From assembly GCA_039189975.1 (NCBI GenBank), contig JBCCYI010000039.1, forward strand, positions 1 to 24,541: a stretch of 24,541 nucleotides of DNA, read 5' to 3'. The notes under the pieces are model-generated. The model did not search any database and was not told the DNA's origin. It saw nothing but the letters and a program-made list of their open reading frames with translations. The first letter of the stretch is position 1. Each line of letters begins with the position of its first letter. This DNA is from HLUCCA09 sp039189975 (GTDB taxonomy: Bacteria > Pseudomonadota > Alphaproteobacteria > Rhodobacterales > Rhodobacteraceae). Position numbers and translations under genes: made by a program. Shown in pieces: positions 23,837 to 24,541 of this stretch.

Positions 23837-24541
23837 TCAGTCCCGATAGTCCGGCGCCTCGCGATCAAGGACCGACTTGAGATGCGCGAAGTGCGCATCT
23901 GCCGCGCCCGCATAGGCACGCCAGCCCTCCGCGGTTGCACGCGCCACTGCGTCCGACATCACCGCCAGCTCCTGACCGCTCGAGAGCGCGAGCAGCACCG
24001 TTTGGGCGGCCTTCTCAAAGAAGTACAGCTGCTCAAAAGCCTGGGCGACGGTTGGCCCCGTGCAGGTTAAGCCGTGGTTGGCCATCAACAACGTGGAGCA
24101 ATCGCCAAGTGCTGCGGCGATCCGCGCGCCCTCTGCGGCATCGTCGGCGATCCCACCGCATTCGAGATCAATCGCGAGATAGCCAAAAAAGCGGGCTGTG
24201 TTCATGTCGATCGGAGGCAGGGCGGGCGCTTTGAGCGCTGCCAGCGCTGTCGCGTAGGGGGGATGGCAGTGGAGGACGACGCGCACGTCCGGGCGGGCGC
24301 GGTGTAGCGTGCCATGGATCGTCCAGGCCGAGGCATCCGGCGCCTCGGGCGTGCCCATGATCGACGCATCGTCCGCGTCGAGCCGTTGCAGATCCGAGGC
24401 GCGCACCGCCTCGAAGTGCTGCCACTTGCGGTTCATCAGGAAGTGCCGCCCCTCCGCCGACACGGCCGCGCTGAAGTGGTTGCCGACTGATTCGTGCCAG
24501 CCGAAACGCGCCGTGAGCCGGAACGCGGCCGCGAGGTCGAC
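23837..24541 (-). CDS. Class II aldolase/adducin N-terminal domain protein, 5' end missing
   Basis: At least 234 residues; the reading frame continues past the right edge, so the true start is outside. The visible N-terminus, L-T-A-R-F-G-W-H-E-S-V-G-N-H-F-S-A, is the phosphate/substrate loop of the family. Zinc ligands are expected in H-C-H-P-P-Y-A-T-A-L (two histidines) and M-A-N-H-G-L, with a glutamate in Y-F-F-E-K-A-A-Q near the usual fourth position. The size and the N-H-G-L-T-C-T-G-P-T-V segment are closer to the adducin-like branch than to fuculose-1-phosphate aldolase. It is upstream of, and probably co-transcribed with, the dehydrogenase. It could be an aldolase, a decarboxylase or an epimerase-like enzyme. 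Confidence 0.87.
   Translation of the reverse strand, partial: VDLAAAFRLTARFGWHESVGNHFSAAVSAEGRHFLMNRKWQHFEAVRASDLQRLDADDASIMGTPEAPDASAWTIHGTLHRARPDVRVVLHCHPPYATALAALKAPALPPIDMNTARFFGYLAIDLECGGIADDAAEGARIAAALGDCSTLLMANHGLTCTGPTVAQAFEQLYFFEKAAQTVLLALSSGQELAVMSDAVARATAEGWRAYAGAADAHFAHLKSVLDREAPDYRD

Overview
The window looks like high-GC chromosomal DNA from an alphaproteobacterium of the order Rhodobacterales (Roseobacter/Rhodobacter group). The evidence is an RpoE/ChrR pair divergent from a flavoprotein-DUF1365-MFS operon as in Rhodobacter sphaeroides, the run rsmB / heparinase-like / purH / lspA / DUF3035 lipoprotein / two M16 peptidases / mutL, and dapB divergent from rbfA. No rRNA, tRNA, CRISPR array, insertion sequence or prophage gene was found. 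Gene assignments come from reading motifs and from memory of the families, with no database search.

Layout. (1) 1-4191: a singlet-oxygen-stress-type locus. Left-pointing genes for an FAD amine-oxidase-like protein, DUF1365 and an MFS transporter overlap one another by 4 nt. They diverge from rpoE (ECF sigma) and chrR (cupin-type anti-sigma). The intergenic region carries two back-to-back TGATCC elements that look like RpoE -35 boxes. (2) 4192-4563: non-coding, with several small hairpins. (3) 4564-6921: a secreted serralysin-type (M10) metalloprotease with about 33 RTX nonapeptides. (4) 7290-13127: rmuC, mutL and a tandem M16 peptidase pair (one with and one without the zinc motif), all leftward. 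(5) 13418-19446: DUF3035 lipoprotein, lspA, purH, heparinase II/III-like protein and rsmB, all leftward. (6) 19536-22645: an SDHAF4/DUF1674 protein, a small secreted protein of unknown function, dapB, and the divergent rbfA with a phosphodiester-glycosidase-like gene. (7) 22858-24541: a 3-hydroxyisobutyrate-dehydrogenase-family enzyme and a class II aldolase/adducin-domain protein cut by the window end.

Most interesting points. ChrR keeps all four ligands of its C-terminal cupin zinc site, but by direct alignment it has lost three of the four ligands of the N-terminal zinc-binding anti-sigma domain, so sigma control here may differ from the R. sphaeroides model. Sixteen kb away, the small secreted protein gene at 19919-20317 is preceded by TGATCC-N16-CGTTTA, the same spacing as the predicted rpoE autopromoter (TGATCC-N16-CGTATC). 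This suggests an extra, uncharacterised envelope member of the regulon. A perfect 8-2-8 palindrome lies just upstream of that promoter, overlapping the dapB stop codon.
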